DNA from: Apteryx mantelli
Taxonomy: Eukaryota > Chordata > Aves > Apterygiformes > Apterygidae
Length of the DNA: 64,000 nt
Assembly: GCF_036417845.1 (NCBI RefSeq)
Contig: NC_089978.1
Span: 87,414,007-87,478,006 of the forward strand
Direction: 5' to 3'
Both the position numbers and the translations under genes were made by a program. The notes under the pieces are model-generated. The model made no database searches, was not told the origin of the DNA, and saw only the letters and a list, made by a program, of their open reading frames with translations. Position 1 is the first letter of the stretch. Each line of letters opens with the position of its first letter. Positions 45,101 through 58,739 of the stretch are shown one piece after another.

Positions 45101-48100
45101 GTTGGCGCTTGGTGAAATTTTTTTCAGCATCGTAAGTGTGCATGTGATGCATGACTGCTGGGCAAACTCATGTAGTATGCGTGGCCTCGGTGGTGGGACT
45201 GCTGTGTTTTCTTTGCCCTATGTAGACAGGAGGATGCTTTTATTAAGTACAGCCTATGTCCTTGGACTTGGACAGGAAAGGTTAATTTGGAAAGCACATT
45301 TGTTCGTGTTTCCTCAAGTTGCATGTTATTGTGATCCCGATCCGTAACTGGAGAAGTAGCTCAGTCCAGCAAGACTGACTCTATCAGACTGCTTGGTCGC
45401 ATCAGACCAGTGAGACAGAGGATGAACAACTTTTATGAATAACGGGAGAAAACGTGGTGGAGATTTGTGTCCTACAGAATCGAACAGCTAAGGGTTTGAT
45501 CCCTTCCCTATTGGTCTTGGATTAAGCAATTCTAATGGATTTCTTGGCAGTTGGAACAAACCTTATAGCATCTCATTATGCAGAAATCTTGGTAAATGGC
45601 AATATAGATGAACTTATCAGATACAGTAAATGTTTTTTAGATAGCATATATCTCCAGGGTGCAGTGGAAAGAGGTTATGATGTATTTTTGCTTGCATGCA
45701 TTTTGGCAGAATGGTGTGATCATACATAAATGATTAACTACTGTAACCCTGATCAGGTAAAATGCATCCTTCCGGAAAAGCAAACATCAAAACTCTTCTG
45801 GGTCATGCAGAATTATCATCCCTAGTATGTATTTTATTTACTACCCATTTTCACAGAAGAGAAATAGCTTTAAAAATGTGCCTGAGATTTCAGGACCTCA
45901 GAGAGCTGGCTCAGTCAGTCAAACCAGTACATTCACACAGTGCATTCTGCTGTGGTGGCTTGGCACTTTAAAATAAATTTGCACATTAAAAAATGTATCC
46001 ATTGTGTCACAGTAGGGGAACTTGTCTGTCTGTCCCATAAGATGATCCGATGACTGTGTCTGAGTGCCTTCACAGGGAGAGCATACCGCTGGTGGCCGTG
46101 GTAGAACTGTCATCAGACTGATAGCAAAAGTGTCCTGAAAATATATGTTACAGTATTATTAGACCTTTGGGGCAAAAGGGCGGGTATCTTGCTCTCTTTC
46201 TCTCTCTCCTCATAAATCTCTTGTTCCCTATCCAGTCTGATTTCCCTGAGGGAACAGGACCTGTCCTGGGGGGACTCCATCATGTGCACTGCAAGAGGGC
46301 ACTTGTGATCCCCATCTCATGCCCATAGCCACCTTTAGACCCCCAGCTCCCCCCAGTGACCCCATGAACATGGCTGCTGCGCTCTATTCCATCGCTTTGC
46401 GTGGAGGCCGGGCAAGCAGCCCCTCCCCAGCTGGGGCAGGAGGGTGTAAGGATGGATGGGAGGTCAGAGTGGGGGAATGGGATGACTGGTGCTTAGGTCT
46501 GGGCCCAGGACTGTATTGGTGGTATTGGAATACCATCCTTGTACCGACATTTAATATTTTTGAGTTGTTTGGTATTGCATGTTTTCCAAATTGCAGTATT
46601 ACCATGCTATCAATATATTGCCCCATGCAAGAAGTGGCTGATTCTTCTGGGGCTGTCAGGCTCGCATCAGGCAATAACAAGTTGCCTTGGGCTTGGCAGT
46701 TCTGCCTTTCCCTAGGCACCCATGAAGGGACTGAGAGTCCACGACCAGCATGGTGAGGAGATGTGTCAGACGTGCTGGCCCCTGATCCCAGACGTCAGGG
46801 TTTGATTTCAAAGCATGCATGTGGCATACACATCCCTGATCCCTATCCAGTAGTCACACAGGGAACGGATGGGTCAAACCATGGACTGAGCTCACTAAAT
46901 CCCAGTCACACATTTATGGGGAGGATGTGTGCATACACATGAAGAAATAAAATGTATAAGTGTTATGCAGTGCTTCTGACCATAACATTTGAGTGCTTCA
47001 TACTTGTCTGGATATGATGAGTGTTATTGAGAACATTTACATCACTAACATATAGATGCAATGTCTATGGGTAAAATCAGCTGCCACTCTTTCTTTCCTC
47101 AGTTTCATAGCCACACCAGTCACGTCAGATATCCACATACCTGAACAGTGCCTATGTTTTTTTCCTGCAGCCTAGATCTACTAAAATGCAAATCATTGTC
47201 TCATCACAGCAGAAAGGCCATTCCTCTTGAAAGATCATGTGACTTGAGATGTGAAGCAGATAACTTCAGCCCATCCCTTTCTCTGCCTGAGATTCAGGAA
47301 GCATGTTGACAAAACAGCTCTGTAACTGCACATGCACAGTGCAGTTGTAGGGCTGCAGCCATGAGCTTTCTCATCAGGCTGGACGATGAAAATGGCTTTT
47401 TCCACTGACTGCTTTTGAAAAGCTGGGATCAAGAAATTTCCTCTCAGGAAGCTATATAAGTGTGTGGAGAGCAATTGTATTGCAGTTCGTGAGCTCCAGA
47501 GCCCCAGAGAAAATTAGAGCACCTGTTCTGCAGATCTGCACCCCTCATTGTGCAGTTCTGGTTTCAAAAAAAGGACTGCTTTATATTTAAAAAAAAATCT
47601 TCTAAAGATATTCTTATGGGAAAATCTCTGCATTGCTGAAGCATAAAAAAAAACAGGTAATTTCTTTGGGTGGGGTATAGTTTTTTTCCTAGCTTACTTG
47701 TAAAGAGCAAATTGCCTGCCTCCTAAGTCTGTGAGATGAATGACAGGTGTATGTGGTGCAGTTGATGATTTTGTCTTGATAAAAATCAGTGTGCTTCAAG
47801 CTATAATGTCTGACCTGGACTGAATCAGTTATACAGAACTTCTGAGTACAGATGAGGTCAAATAGTTTTGTGACTACTGTATTTTTATATATATATATAT
47901 ATATATATAATTTTATTTTTTAGGAAAAAGCCTTTTTTTGTGATGATAAACTTGAAAGTTACTATGATGCTTAACTTGAACATTATTAAAATTAATATAA
48001 ACTTCAACTGAGGTATGAATTTCATTTTTAAATTGGCTCAGGTTTCAACACATATTTAGTCCATTCTGGAGCCTTGCTTTTTAGCCACTTCCCCCCCTGC

Positions 48101-51100
48101 AAATAAGGAGAATTAAATGGGATGTCATGAAGAGCCTGCTCAGTAACTGCAGGATGGTGGGAAATTCAGAATTTCCTCCAAGAAACTGAGGTCCAGCTGT
48201 TGTTGACTCTTCCACTCCAGTTGGGTCCAGTTTACTAGAACTAACTTTGATCTTCTCCTTGGTTCCTAAAGGATTCTCCCTCTAGAGGCATTTCATGTTT
48301 CTGAAAAGTGATCTGATGGCTTTGTTTATACTTCCAGATGAGCTGCACCCTATTTGCATACTTGTATTTGCTCCCCTTCCCTTTTATTTTTTTACGCATT
48401 CTCCCCAATCAAAGTCTTTCTGCACAAAAATGAGGATGTTTGTTTTGTTTATTTATTTTCTACACAAAAATGCAAATGTTTTGTGTAAATATATCCTTTG
48501 TTAATAAGTAAATAGCACAAACTCACTTTCTCCTATCATTTTCCCACAGACTTTCTTTGAGTTTGCATGCAGTTCAGGAACTCAGTGATTGTTTGAACAA
48601 TCTCTGCATGTTCACACCTTTGCAGATCTTGCTTGTATTTATTTTTGCATTGGATTTTTGGGCTCAGGAATATGAGTCCACCTTAATGAGCTGGTCTGTC
48701 TTCATCCTAGTCTCTTTCAATAAGGATTTACTGGCTTTCCAGTGTCTTACTACAGCCATATCAACACAGCCATTCCTAGAAATGATTCCATCAATTCTAT
48801 ATTGAGCTTAATCTCCTTTTTCTGAGCAGACTGAAGAAATTATCTGTTTGTTACTTGTCATATTTTGATGAATATATTGAAACAAAAGGACTTTCTCATT
48901 TCTTTCTTTCATGTATATAATCACTGAAAGTCACTGAATAGAAATGTCACTTTGTCCCATGGTTCAAACTAACAGAGACCTAAACACATACTGCTTTGCC
49001 TGTGCCTGGTGTTCCCGTATCAGCCCCTTGGTAGACCAAATTCAGCATTGGTGTCAAAATTTGAGCTCTTGTATTTCATAGTCAGGGTCCCTTTCACTCC
49101 CTTAGCTGACTGCAGCTGCAACAACCCCTTTTCTGCAGAGTGGATCATTTAGCTGGTGAATGTTTTTGACTCACCTCTAGATTCCCAACCTTGACAATCC
49201 CGTCTCTGGCAACAAGATTGTTTTGAAGAGTTGCCCCTCTACCTCTGCTCACCTGGCTATTAAGTTCTAATGCCTGGGTTCTCCTCTCCAGCATATTTTG
49301 CTCTCTCTCCTGCTTGATTCCCTCAGCAATGCATGAAAGAGAATCCATCATAAACCCATGTTATACCATGTGTTTCTCCATTCTCTGCAGTCCTCATATC
49401 CAAAGAAAGCAATTCCAAGTCAAGGCTGTGAGTCACAGAAAATTAAAAAATTAATAGCAAGAAGACATCAAAACAAAGCCTCTGGCATTAGAAGGATCCA
49501 TCCATCGATCTATTCTATCTTTATGGGGAAACCTGTCCCCATCTCACAACCACTCCAACCATATGTACATTCTAACACATGCTATTGGAGGAGATCATAA
49601 CTACCTGATTGCAAATATGGTTGAGAAAGGGGCTAGAAGGGAAAAGAGGAATGTTGAAACAACTTGCAAGGGAAGTAGCATAACTGTGGAAATCCCATCC
49701 AAACAAAAATAAAGGGAGCAACCTTTCATTCATTGTTTATCAACGGTAAGAAACAAAAGGAATGAGGAGAGAATGATAAGTTAAAGCCTAGTGGCTCTCT
49801 TCTGTATGGCCTCCATATCTGCAGGCTTGACCTAGCTTACACTTTTCTGCCAGTAGCACAGCTCATCTAATTTTTAAAAAATATGCTGTGCTTGAAAGGA
49901 TGGCTCTGTGCCCAAAGGACCTGCAGCCTGATTTCATTAAAAGTCAGCTATAAATCTTTACAAGATTTCCATTTATTCCTGAGGCAGCCCAGTCTTTATG
50001 TGACGGATAAACTGAAAGCATGATTGATTTTGGGCAGCACCTATTAAATCCAGATCAAATGGTACTTGTTCATCATTTCTGTAAATCAGGCTCTTGACAG
50101 CTCAGGTCTCGAAACCTAAGTTTCTGAATACTTGTGGCAGGTTAGGCTTCGGTGACTCCTATCCAGAAAAAGAACAGCATATGCCACTGCTGCTTAGCTT
50201 GGTGCATGTCTCTTGACATAGTTGGAATGATGTTTTATTTTGCATCACTGGATGGGCTTTGTACTCAGTGCCTATCCATCACAAAATTGCCTTTTTGCTG
50301 AACTGAGAGAAATACAGCAATTTCTGAGAGTTATTTCTGGAAATGGGACTGGTCACTGGCCTGTAGATACTGAATTATTGCCTGTTTTTAAATGAACATG
50401 ACACTTCTCTCTTCAGCGGTCTGGTAGCCAGAATGCTAACACAGCTTTATGTCCCAGATTCTCATACAACTAGCTACTGTGCATCTCTGAAGCCTTTTCT
50501 GATACTTTGGTAAATGAATATAGTGTTTAAAATACTTGTTTTTCAGCCTTCTTTCCAATGGTGGGTCTTCATGGTCATTGCCTGGTGTTTTCCTGTGAGT
50601 TGGCTCAAGAAGGCAGGGCTTGGCACTGGGCAGGAGGTGGCTGGAACTGATGTACCTGGAGAGGATGGGACTTCTCCCTTTGGAGCTGCTCAGTTAGGAG
50701 CGGGGAAGAGTCCTTGCCCGGGTGAGGTACTGGCCCTTTCCGCCGTGGGTTGTTCCAGTTGTTCGTGATTCTCTAGTCAGACCAGAAGGGCAATAAGTGA
50801 ATTTGCCTGGCCTGGGTGGAGCCTCTGCTGGAGTCTTTGCTGGATGTGGCTGTTCTGAAGTCTGGAAATGCAGGCTGGCTGCGAGTGTTAGTTAGTTGGC
50901 CGTACCCACCTGAGAAACCTTCAGGAAATTGGATAGGAGTTTGAATGTTAGCTGTGTTTGCAGCAGGATGCAGACATTCAGGACTGAAGATGATGATTAT
51001 TCCCCTGGATAGCTCTTTGATGGCCAGATTTGGCATCTTTAACAGAGATTTAATGATAGCAGATACTTGTACAAATTCCTCCAAGTTTTGAGTGTATGTT

Positions 51101-53093
51101 TCAGGCTTCTTTTACTACTATTGCCATAAAATTTCTGTTCCCGTGTCTCTTATCTTTTTTATTTCTTGGCTCAGGGAGGTGCTAGAAGTCCAAGAATTAG
51201 TACAGAAGTGGAGGGAAGAATGGGGATGTTTGGGGGAAAAGCTTAAATGGTTGAAAGTGGTGTACGAGAAGGATTCACATCCCTGATCCTTGAACCAGCG
51301 ACTGCCTGTGTTTGCCCGGCTCAGAGGGAGTTCTGGGAGCCGCCGTGGTTCTGTTTGTCTGTCTTGTTGCCCGGACACTGGGCATAGACAGACCTGCGCC
51401 TTTGTAAGGAAGGTCTGCCTAAAGTTGGGCTTAGATTGTGAGCTCTGTTTTGCTCTTAGGTTATCATCTGCGGGCTAGGACCAAGTTGTGACTGGTGGGT
51501 GTGAGAAAGACTAATGAAGACTCAAGATTCTCCTAGGAATGCAAGTGAGGAGATGGTATTCAGGATAATAATGGTTGTTTGGAGAGAAAAGTTGAGCTAT
51601 TGGCAATACCAGTGCTGTATTAGATGTTATCAAAGCCATTGTTTTGATCAAAATAATGTAACAGCGCTTGTTTGGTGTTCAGTGGTAACTCCTTTAGAGG
51701 AAAGAACAGCAGAGTACGTTGTGGGGAAAAATTAAAATCCTTCCTTCCTGAAATAAATATTGACTTAGAAACTGGCAGTCCCCACACAAGTGTAGGATAC
51801 CCTTGTGTTGTGGGACCCTGAAAATAGTCCAATAAACGCATTCTAACTTTTGATCTTGAAAATAGGCTAGTTACACATTTGTTTCTTTTTTCCTGTCTTT
51901 TATCTTCCTGTTATTTTTATGCTTGCTAGTGTAAAACAAAAGCAAAAAGAATAGTAGTTAAGCACTCATTTTATGGTGATGAATTTCTTTTGTGTTAAAT
52001 TCAATTAAAAGATAAGGAATATAATAAATGCAGTAATTTAGACGTTAGACATGCTAGAGAGAAACAGCAGGGGAGGGAGAGAGTGGGGTCAGTGTGTTCC
52101 TGTAAGAAGTCTTCAGCTAAAACAAAACTCAACCTCTCTAAAAGCATCAGTGACTTTTTTGTTACTTAGAAATTAACCTGTTTCGTGTCTCAGTGGAATT
52201 TTATTCATTTGAACTTGGTATTGCAAATTAGCAAATGATATGAATTAGCAAATGCTAGGGGAAAGGCCACATTACAAAATGTACTGTGTTCATTTATTTA
52301 ACAAAAACAAATCTTTTATTTAGAATGCTTCAGGAGAAGTACAAGAGAAAGTTGGATGTTTATTTAAGGTGAAATCTAATTATGAAACACGTAGCTATGG
52401 CACTGTCTCTCCTTGTAAATTTTGCAGTGGTTACGATTTTATTGTGCATAAATCTGTGGTCGAGATTTCTGTTCATCTAGCATGTGTGAGAAAACTTCTC
52501 TCTGTAAACAAACTGATAAACAGAATTAGGACACTGAGGGATAAAGTGATAGATGGGCTGATGAGGCACCTTTTCAAATGGACAGGGTGTGAGGAGGCCT
52601 GGGGTTTGGTCTTGTTTAGCAGTAATATCAGTAATTTAGAGTCCTTAAAATTCTGCAGTCCCCATTTTGAAATCAGAAGGATAAAGAGTAACATTCCTTT
52701 GTAGTCTCTTGTCCCTACTAGTAAGACTTTAAATAGCCATGCTTTCAGTTAAGAAATCACTGGTGCACATTAGCTTTCAGCTAGCATGTAGGAAGGAAAC
52801 TGTATTCATTACTGAGTTCATCTGTCTTGAATGCAAGTTGATGGTGATGAGATCTGAAAAATAAACCCAGTATGATTTCCAGGTTCCAAGTCCAGTTTGT
52901 GTAGGATGTGCTGTACAGTAATTCGTAATGAGCTGCAGGTACTTTAGATGCCGTGTGGTCAATTACTTTTTTTCCCCCCCTCCCTCTCCTCTTGCTCTTA
53001 GGACTGGTAGCAAGGGCGCAGGTGATACACTCCTCGTGCTGAAGGAACAACACAGGAAATGCTAACAGTTGAGAGAAACATGTTTCCTATCAG
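42118..53093 (+). other. PPEF1: Region upstream of the PPEF1 coding start, probably intron
   Basis: AT-rich 11 kb with no recognised exon or long repeat. It contains a TA microsatellite at 47,885-47,910. Small open frames such as 45,535-45,729 and 51,092-51,286 match nothing I recognise. Confidence 0.45.
47885..47910. repeat. (TA)n microsatellite
   Basis: About 12-13 uninterrupted TA units. Confidence 0.95.
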
Positions 53094-53181
53094 GAGCAAT
53101 TAAACTGATGGACAGTCTGCACTGGAGCCATGGGATGTAAAACTTCTGTACCTGACAGGGCGGCAAAAAAATCAGAGTGTG
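53094..53181 (+). CDS. PPEF1: PPEF1 first coding exon (start codon at 53,130)
   Basis: PPEF1 is a calcium/calmodulin-linked Ser/Thr phosphatase related to Drosophila RdgC and known in sensory neurons and retina. The exon follows acceptor GTTTCCTATCAG and carries a 36-nt leader, then MGCKTSVPDRAAKKSEC plus one base before GTAAGT. Human PPEF1 also starts MGC. Gly2 with Ser6 fits N-myristoylation and Cys3 could be palmitoylated, so membrane anchoring is expected. The start context is favourable (G at -3 and +4). An upstream ATG at 53,108 opens an overlapping short frame. Start choice rests on the MGC motif and phase. Confidence 0.88.
53108..53140 (+). promoter_or_regulatory. Overlapping upstream ORF at the PPEF1 start
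   Basis: ATG at 53,108 encodes MDSLHWSHGM and stops at 53,140, in a different frame from the PPEF1 start at 53,130. Its context is weaker (C at -3, G at +4). If the leader is as modelled, it would reduce initiation at the main start. Confidence 0.5.
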
Positions 53182-56100
53182 GTAAGTGCTGCCTTTGTCT
53201 TCACACTCAGTGGTGGTTTTCTCTATAAAACCAGAAGAGGTAACATTTCCCCCCAGTCCAGTCGTCAAATACTTTTTCAGATAAAACTATTTTCTAAATG
53301 TCTTCTTTTTAAATGAGTGCATAGCTTTTAGGTGCTTTCAGGAGGCACCTGTAGAGCACCTGTAATATCTGCAGATTGGGTGGGAAAAGACTTGGATCAT
53401 CCGGGACAGAAGCTGAATTTCAGATGCATGTGCGCTTTCTCTCTCTCTCTCTCTCACTGGTACAGTGTATGGGATAATGTATTGAGAGGGACCCTCTGTG
53501 GCCTTTCATAAGGGTTCCTGGGCAAACTGCCCCAGTTTCCCTCCTGCTGGGTGACCCTGATTATGAAGCAACTGTAATAAAACAGAGCTCCTACAATGAC
53601 TTTCAGAATCAATTTTCTGCCATACAAAGTGGTTGGCCTGAAATTCTCCTTGATGGTCACTGAAACTGTCAGTTGAAAGTCTCTGCGGGACCTGGATGAA
53701 AGTTCAATTAAAAATTAATGTGTCAGCCCCTTGCTTTTAAACATATCACACTCCAGTATAAACACATCTGGGCTTTGCACAGGCACGTGAGGACAAGAAT
53801 TTGTTAGAAGAAGTTTGTTCAGACCTTTCCAGGTCTTGTTCGAGATTTATCGTTACAGCAAAATTCACAGATCTGTCGGGAGCCATTATACTAGGCACTG
53901 TGTGTTGTCTTAAGAGATTATTACAGTGAATAACCATGGGTGAAAAGGAAGCCTATTTCTGGCTACAGAGTCAAAGAACCAGAACACAAGTGCCAGGAAA
54001 CCAATGACTGTAAGAAGCAGGACAACTTAGTCATGGCTGTGGGGATCCGAGCTGACTGGTTTAAGGTTGGGCTCTTAGCTCTGTCTACCCTACTTGGCAG
54101 CCACAGCATCATTGATGCTGTATAATAGCAGTAGAGCTAGAATGGAAATTTCTGGAGACCCAGACCCACCTATAACTGAGAAGTGGTCCTTCCTCTTCAG
54201 TTTTGCATGCTGTGCGTGAGTGTGCCCTGCAAGGCCTCAGAGATGAGTCACTTGGGAACATTCCTGAGGGTGCAAAAGCCCAGAGAGGGTGTGAGGAGCT
54301 GAACTCTCTCAGTCTACAGCATGCACCATCGCTACGCCCTGGTGTGGAGCCAGGCTTCACTATCCCAAAGCTAGCTTATAATTTTGTGTGCTTGTTTGAT
54401 AATGCTTTGTCCTCTCCAGCTTCTGGGTGCTAGTCTTTGTGCTCTCCAGCATCAGTCAAATTATGCAGAACCGTCATTCTGTCTACAGTCTCAGGCTGTA
54501 CATCCCTCTGATGCATTAACGACATGAATTTTACAGGTGCTTGACCTTCCACAACTGATAACACTTTCTTTTACACAAGCACTTTAGCCTAGTGTGAAAA
54601 TCATGTTCTGTCGGATTTATTACTGAGAGTAACAGTGCTGTAATAAGTATATAGTTAAAAAAAATGACAGGAATATTCTGTTAGAGTTGCAGCGTTAAGC
54701 GTAGTTGTTAATAAATATATCTGCCTTGTGTGATTTCAGTGGCACTGTGCTGTGTTATGTGCCCAGGACCAGACCACTAAACAACCCAGAAGGGTTGAAA
54801 GCAACATTTTTTGCTGTTGACTCAGGGAAGTTTCATGGTTCTGACACTGGAAATCCATTTCTGTGCTGGTGGCTATGCTCTGCCCCCAGGGTACTCTTCT
54901 AAGCAGAGGAGTTGATGCCAACTTTACTGTGATGTGTCAGGCTGTTAAGTGTGTGTGAGGGGGAATTCCAGAAAGGACAGAAAATAAAAGAGACATCCCA
55001 GAAGTTTATGCAGGAAGGGTGTTCTTGGTCATATAAAGATTAGATTTCCTTCAGGCGGGAAGATTTTTTTTCTAGGAGGGCTGAGATATTTGCAGGATGG
55101 GAGTCCTAACTGATAACTGATATTGGCCTTGTGAACTAGAAACCATCACCACTTTAACTGTACTGCTGTGTTGTGAATGATAAAATAAGCAAACATGTTG
55201 CTATTTTGGTACCAATAAACATTTTCATTAAAATGCTTATATAGTGTTATACATATATTAATAGAATCAGTTTTCCACAGAGGTTTTTTTTTAAACCTGT
55301 ATAACTGTCAGTTTAAGAAAAAATCATTGTCACTTGGGGAGTTCCACTTATCCTAGTCTTATAATCCCTAGTATTTGTGATCAGCTTAAATGATTGACTG
55401 GTGTGATCTGTTGTCCCTCTAGTGCAGAGCTTTTCTATGCTGTTTCCCAAGAAAAAAAATCACTTGAAGCCCTCAGATGGACTGTTGGTGGTTGTTTCAG
55501 CAAATGTAATAGAATATGAGCATGTTAGTGTTGTTTGTAGTTTCCCCTTTTTTTTCTTGTTCATAAAGTTGCAGTGCTGCACAGTGGTGATTTTATCAAA
55601 TTTTTGGAATTCTGGAGCACTTTTCAATTTTGTTTCATTTCTTCTCCCGATCATCTGTGTTTCTGGTCAAAGATGATCTGTGGTTCTTGGGAGTGTCAGG
55701 AGCTAAAGATTAATGTATTGCTTTGGTCCTTGTACCTGTGACAGAGTTGCTCTGCAGCTGCTTTGACTTGTTTCTCCAAGGTCAGGAGAAGCATAAAGAA
55801 TTTTCCATGTTATCTTTGTTAGCTGTGCTGAGCTATTCAGGGTTGAGTCCCCTAGGAGACTGATTGACGTGAGATGTTAGCTGCAGGGCTGGAGGCTAAG
55901 GCTTGACATTTCTGGCCCTGTCTACTTATCTGCTAGTGTCCTGCTGAGAGTACAGGGAAAAAGAGGTAAGGAAAAAGTGCCAGTCAAGAAAGAATAGAGT
56001 TACTTTCAACTTTAAGTGAGTAAATGTGACATCTCTTGACAGCAGCCCCTCACCTTGCTTTATCCTGTATTGCCTGGCAAGAATATGGCCCTGGTTTGTG

Positions 56101-57801
56101 GCTGCCTTCGGACAGGTCCACGATCCGATACCCCTGTTCTCTGCCTTCCACTTGCTGTTATGCACTGATATGCATTTAATACCTCTTGACTGCCACTGCT
56201 GGTGCTCTGCTGGGCGAAGCGTGTTAATACAGGGTCACGTTCTGACTGTAATTTAAGCAAATAACTAAATTTGTATTTGCCATTATTTCAGCTGCTAGTT
56301 CTCCAAGGCAGTAGGTAGCATTTTGTTCTAGTTTTGTGTAGTAGAATACTGTCCTCCTCTGTGACTGCAAGTAATAAGTATTTTACTACATGAGACAGAA
56401 GGGAGATTAGGAAAGGCTATGTTATTGTTGGTGTCAGGTTTTGAAATACTAGGAGCACTTCTCTGACTCCTGGAAGGTGTGTTTGTGAATTTAATTGTGA
56501 AAAGTAAGCAGGTTAAATGTAGCTAGCATGACTGGCAAAATCTGGAAATAAGTGCTACTTAGAATAATGTTATATTTGGAATAAAAAAATTGTCTATCTT
56601 CCCACTCTCCCACCTTTAATGCCTAGGGCATGCTTGGCTGCCTTTCCTCTCCACTTAACTGCAGGCAGTACTGCTGCCACCCAAGTTTCACACCCTGGCT
56701 CCTGAGGACTGCTGGCATTTGGGTACCAGGAGTAGCAGGGGGGATCTGTGGCATGGTGGAAGAGATCGGTGGTCATCAGTTCCTGGAGCTCCTGCCCTGC
56801 ACAGCTCTCACTAGTGGCTGCTGTTGATGCAGGGCTAACAGCTTGGTGTGGGTGTGAGGAGTCCTCCCCCGGGACAGTGCCCAAACCAGGACCCCTTTGT
56901 GCCACCAAGTGTTCTGCTCAATCTGTTTTTGTCTGGGTGGCCAAGTGGGGTGATCCATTTGGGCCAGGAGACAGCAAGTCTTTTACCTGAAGCTGCAGTC
57001 TATGCGGTTCTTAGCGATTGTCCTTCAGTGAAGCTTCCAGCAGTTTTCTAGGCTGGGACAATGGTAGGCACAACTTGTTAAGGTGCTGAGTGAGATGTGT
57101 ATTCTGTACATAGTCCAAAATGTTCTTCTGACATGTCACATTGAGTTTTTGTGGATTAGTTTTCCTTTTTTCACCAAACTAGCCAAAGATATAGCTGTGT
57201 ACCTTTTGACATGTCTATTTAAGCAATATATTCTGCCCTTTGACAGCATTTGGTAACATTTGAGCCTAAGGTTTGAAGTTTTCCTGGCTTCCTGATATAG
57301 CTGTGCAGACAAAAACCTTCTATTAAAAGAAGCTGCTGCAAACTCTGTTGTTATAGTATGCTCACTGTTACAGCTTGCAAAGGCTAGGCTTTTTCCTGCA
57401 GCTTGGTGAAGAAATACATTTCATTTGTAGGCCAAATTGGTGGTCTTCCTTTTCTCACCTTCCCCAAACCCACATACCACCCATCAGCTAGACATAGCTG
57501 CCTTCTTAAATGGGTAATATCTTCAGGACAGTGAAATGGGGAAGGTTTGTAATGATATAAGCCTGAACAAGTCAGCTGGTTTGGGATCTGTCCCTGCAGA
57601 CCGAAACAGTAGATACATCATGTATTCGTTACTAGAAAACATTTTTTCAGTCTCAGTTTTACAGAGCTCCATCTTAATGCTGACTGAACTCAGTGGATTG
57701 CATTTGTCATCTGTCTGCAAGATTCTGCAAAGGCAGCACATGTGTTTTCATTGTAGACTGCACTGCATCCATGTGTGCTCCGTTACTTTCTGTTCTGGCA
57801 G
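53182..57801 (+). other. PPEF1: PPEF1 intron
   Basis: Intron of 4.6 kb with donor GTAAGT and acceptor TTCTGTTCTGGCAG. It contains a short CT microsatellite at 53,438-53,455. No other exon or repeat was recognised. Confidence 0.8.
53438..53455 (+). repeat. (TC)n microsatellite
   Basis: Nine TC units. Confidence 0.9.
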
Positions 57802-57929
57802 TGCTTAGAGCCGCTGTCCTCATCCAGAGGTGGTACCGTGCGACAATGGCCCGCATAGAGATGAGGCGCCGCTACTGTCTGAGTATCTTTCAGTCGATTG
57901 AATATGCTGACGAGCAAGCTCAGCTGCAG
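57802..57929 (+). CDS. PPEF1: PPEF1 second coding exon: IQ motif
   Basis: This 128-nt exon completes a Val codon and encodes LRAAVLIQRWYRATMAR, then IEMRRRYCLSIFQSIEYADE and QAQLQ. LIQRWYRATMAR fits the calmodulin-binding IQ pattern IQxxxRxxxxR exactly. Human PPEF1 has LRAALIIQNWYRGYKAR and TIFQSIEYADEQGQMQ. The YADEQ segment favours PPEF1 over PPEF2, although QRWYR and the EMRRR stretch also resemble PPEF2. Synteny with RS1 supports PPEF1. The donor is CAG then GTTTGT, weaker than consensus. The exon ends in phase 0. Confidence 0.95.
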
Positions 57930-58687
57930 GTTTGTATCTTCAGTTCTTCCAATACAAGCAGCTATCTTATCGCCAGAACGCTGAAGCTGCACATACAAAA
58001 TGGATATGTGGTTGTGTTTCTCCCTGCAAAGCTGTCTCCTATATAAGACCCCTTCCCTGCCTTGCACATGAACTATGTAAGTTTTATAAAACTGCACAGA
58101 CAGCAGGACACCATTCTGCCTACATCTAGGTTGGAAGTTTCTGCTCTATTAGCCAAGGATTGCAGGTCATTGCACTATGGGTGATCTTAACTGTGTCAGT
58201 GAGGTAAGATATGTGCAATAGAGATATCAGTATCTCAGCAAGTCAGCCCAGGCTTCCTTTACGGTCAAGACAGGGTATTAGGAACTTCTAGGGCATTGCA
58301 TTCATCCTAGTGTCAATGTCTAAAGTGAGTTAGATGAATTGTGGTGATTTCTTTTTATTGACTATAGAGAAAATCTAGGCAAATAATTTGGATGGTAGGC
58401 AAGATGAATTACACCCAAAAATGTCAGAGTAGAAATAGCCCTGGGACTTTGTATGTATTCATATAGTGTCAACCTGCTAATTCACAGTAAAGAAGGAAAA
58501 GAGTAAGCTGCAGTTTTTGTAGTAGGACACAGGCTGGGTCATTATTGCAGGCTGATGCTATGGGAAGATACAGTGGTGTCTTAGATCCCCCAAACAGAAA
58601 ACTAATAGTAACCGACTAAGAAAAGAGAGTGCTAATGTTTGTTGGAACTGATCAATATGTGTTTGTTCTTTTCTTTTCCTTACACAG
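57930..58687 (+). other. PPEF1: PPEF1 intron
   Basis: Intron of 758 nt with the weak donor GTTTGT and a good acceptor, TTTTCCTTACACAG. Confidence 0.9.
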
Positions 58688-58739
58688 CTATCCAGCTTTT
58701 TTGCATTCATGCTGGATCACTTTTCTCGTCCTGATGCAG
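58688..58739 (+). CDS. PPEF1: PPEF1 third coding exon
   Basis: This 52-nt exon encodes LSSFFAFMLDHFSRPDA plus one base before GTAAGG. Human PPEF1 has LSTFFSFMLENY at this place, immediately after the IQ exon. Phase 0 at the start fits the previous exon. The phosphatase catalytic domain and the C-terminal EF-hands are encoded beyond the window. Confidence 0.92.

Noticed and set aside
45346-45515. tRNA-like words: GTAGCTCAGTCC near 45,356 and GGGTTTGATCCC near 45,491
   Set aside because: The two boxes are about 130 nt apart, no cloverleaf can be drawn and no SINE body is evident.
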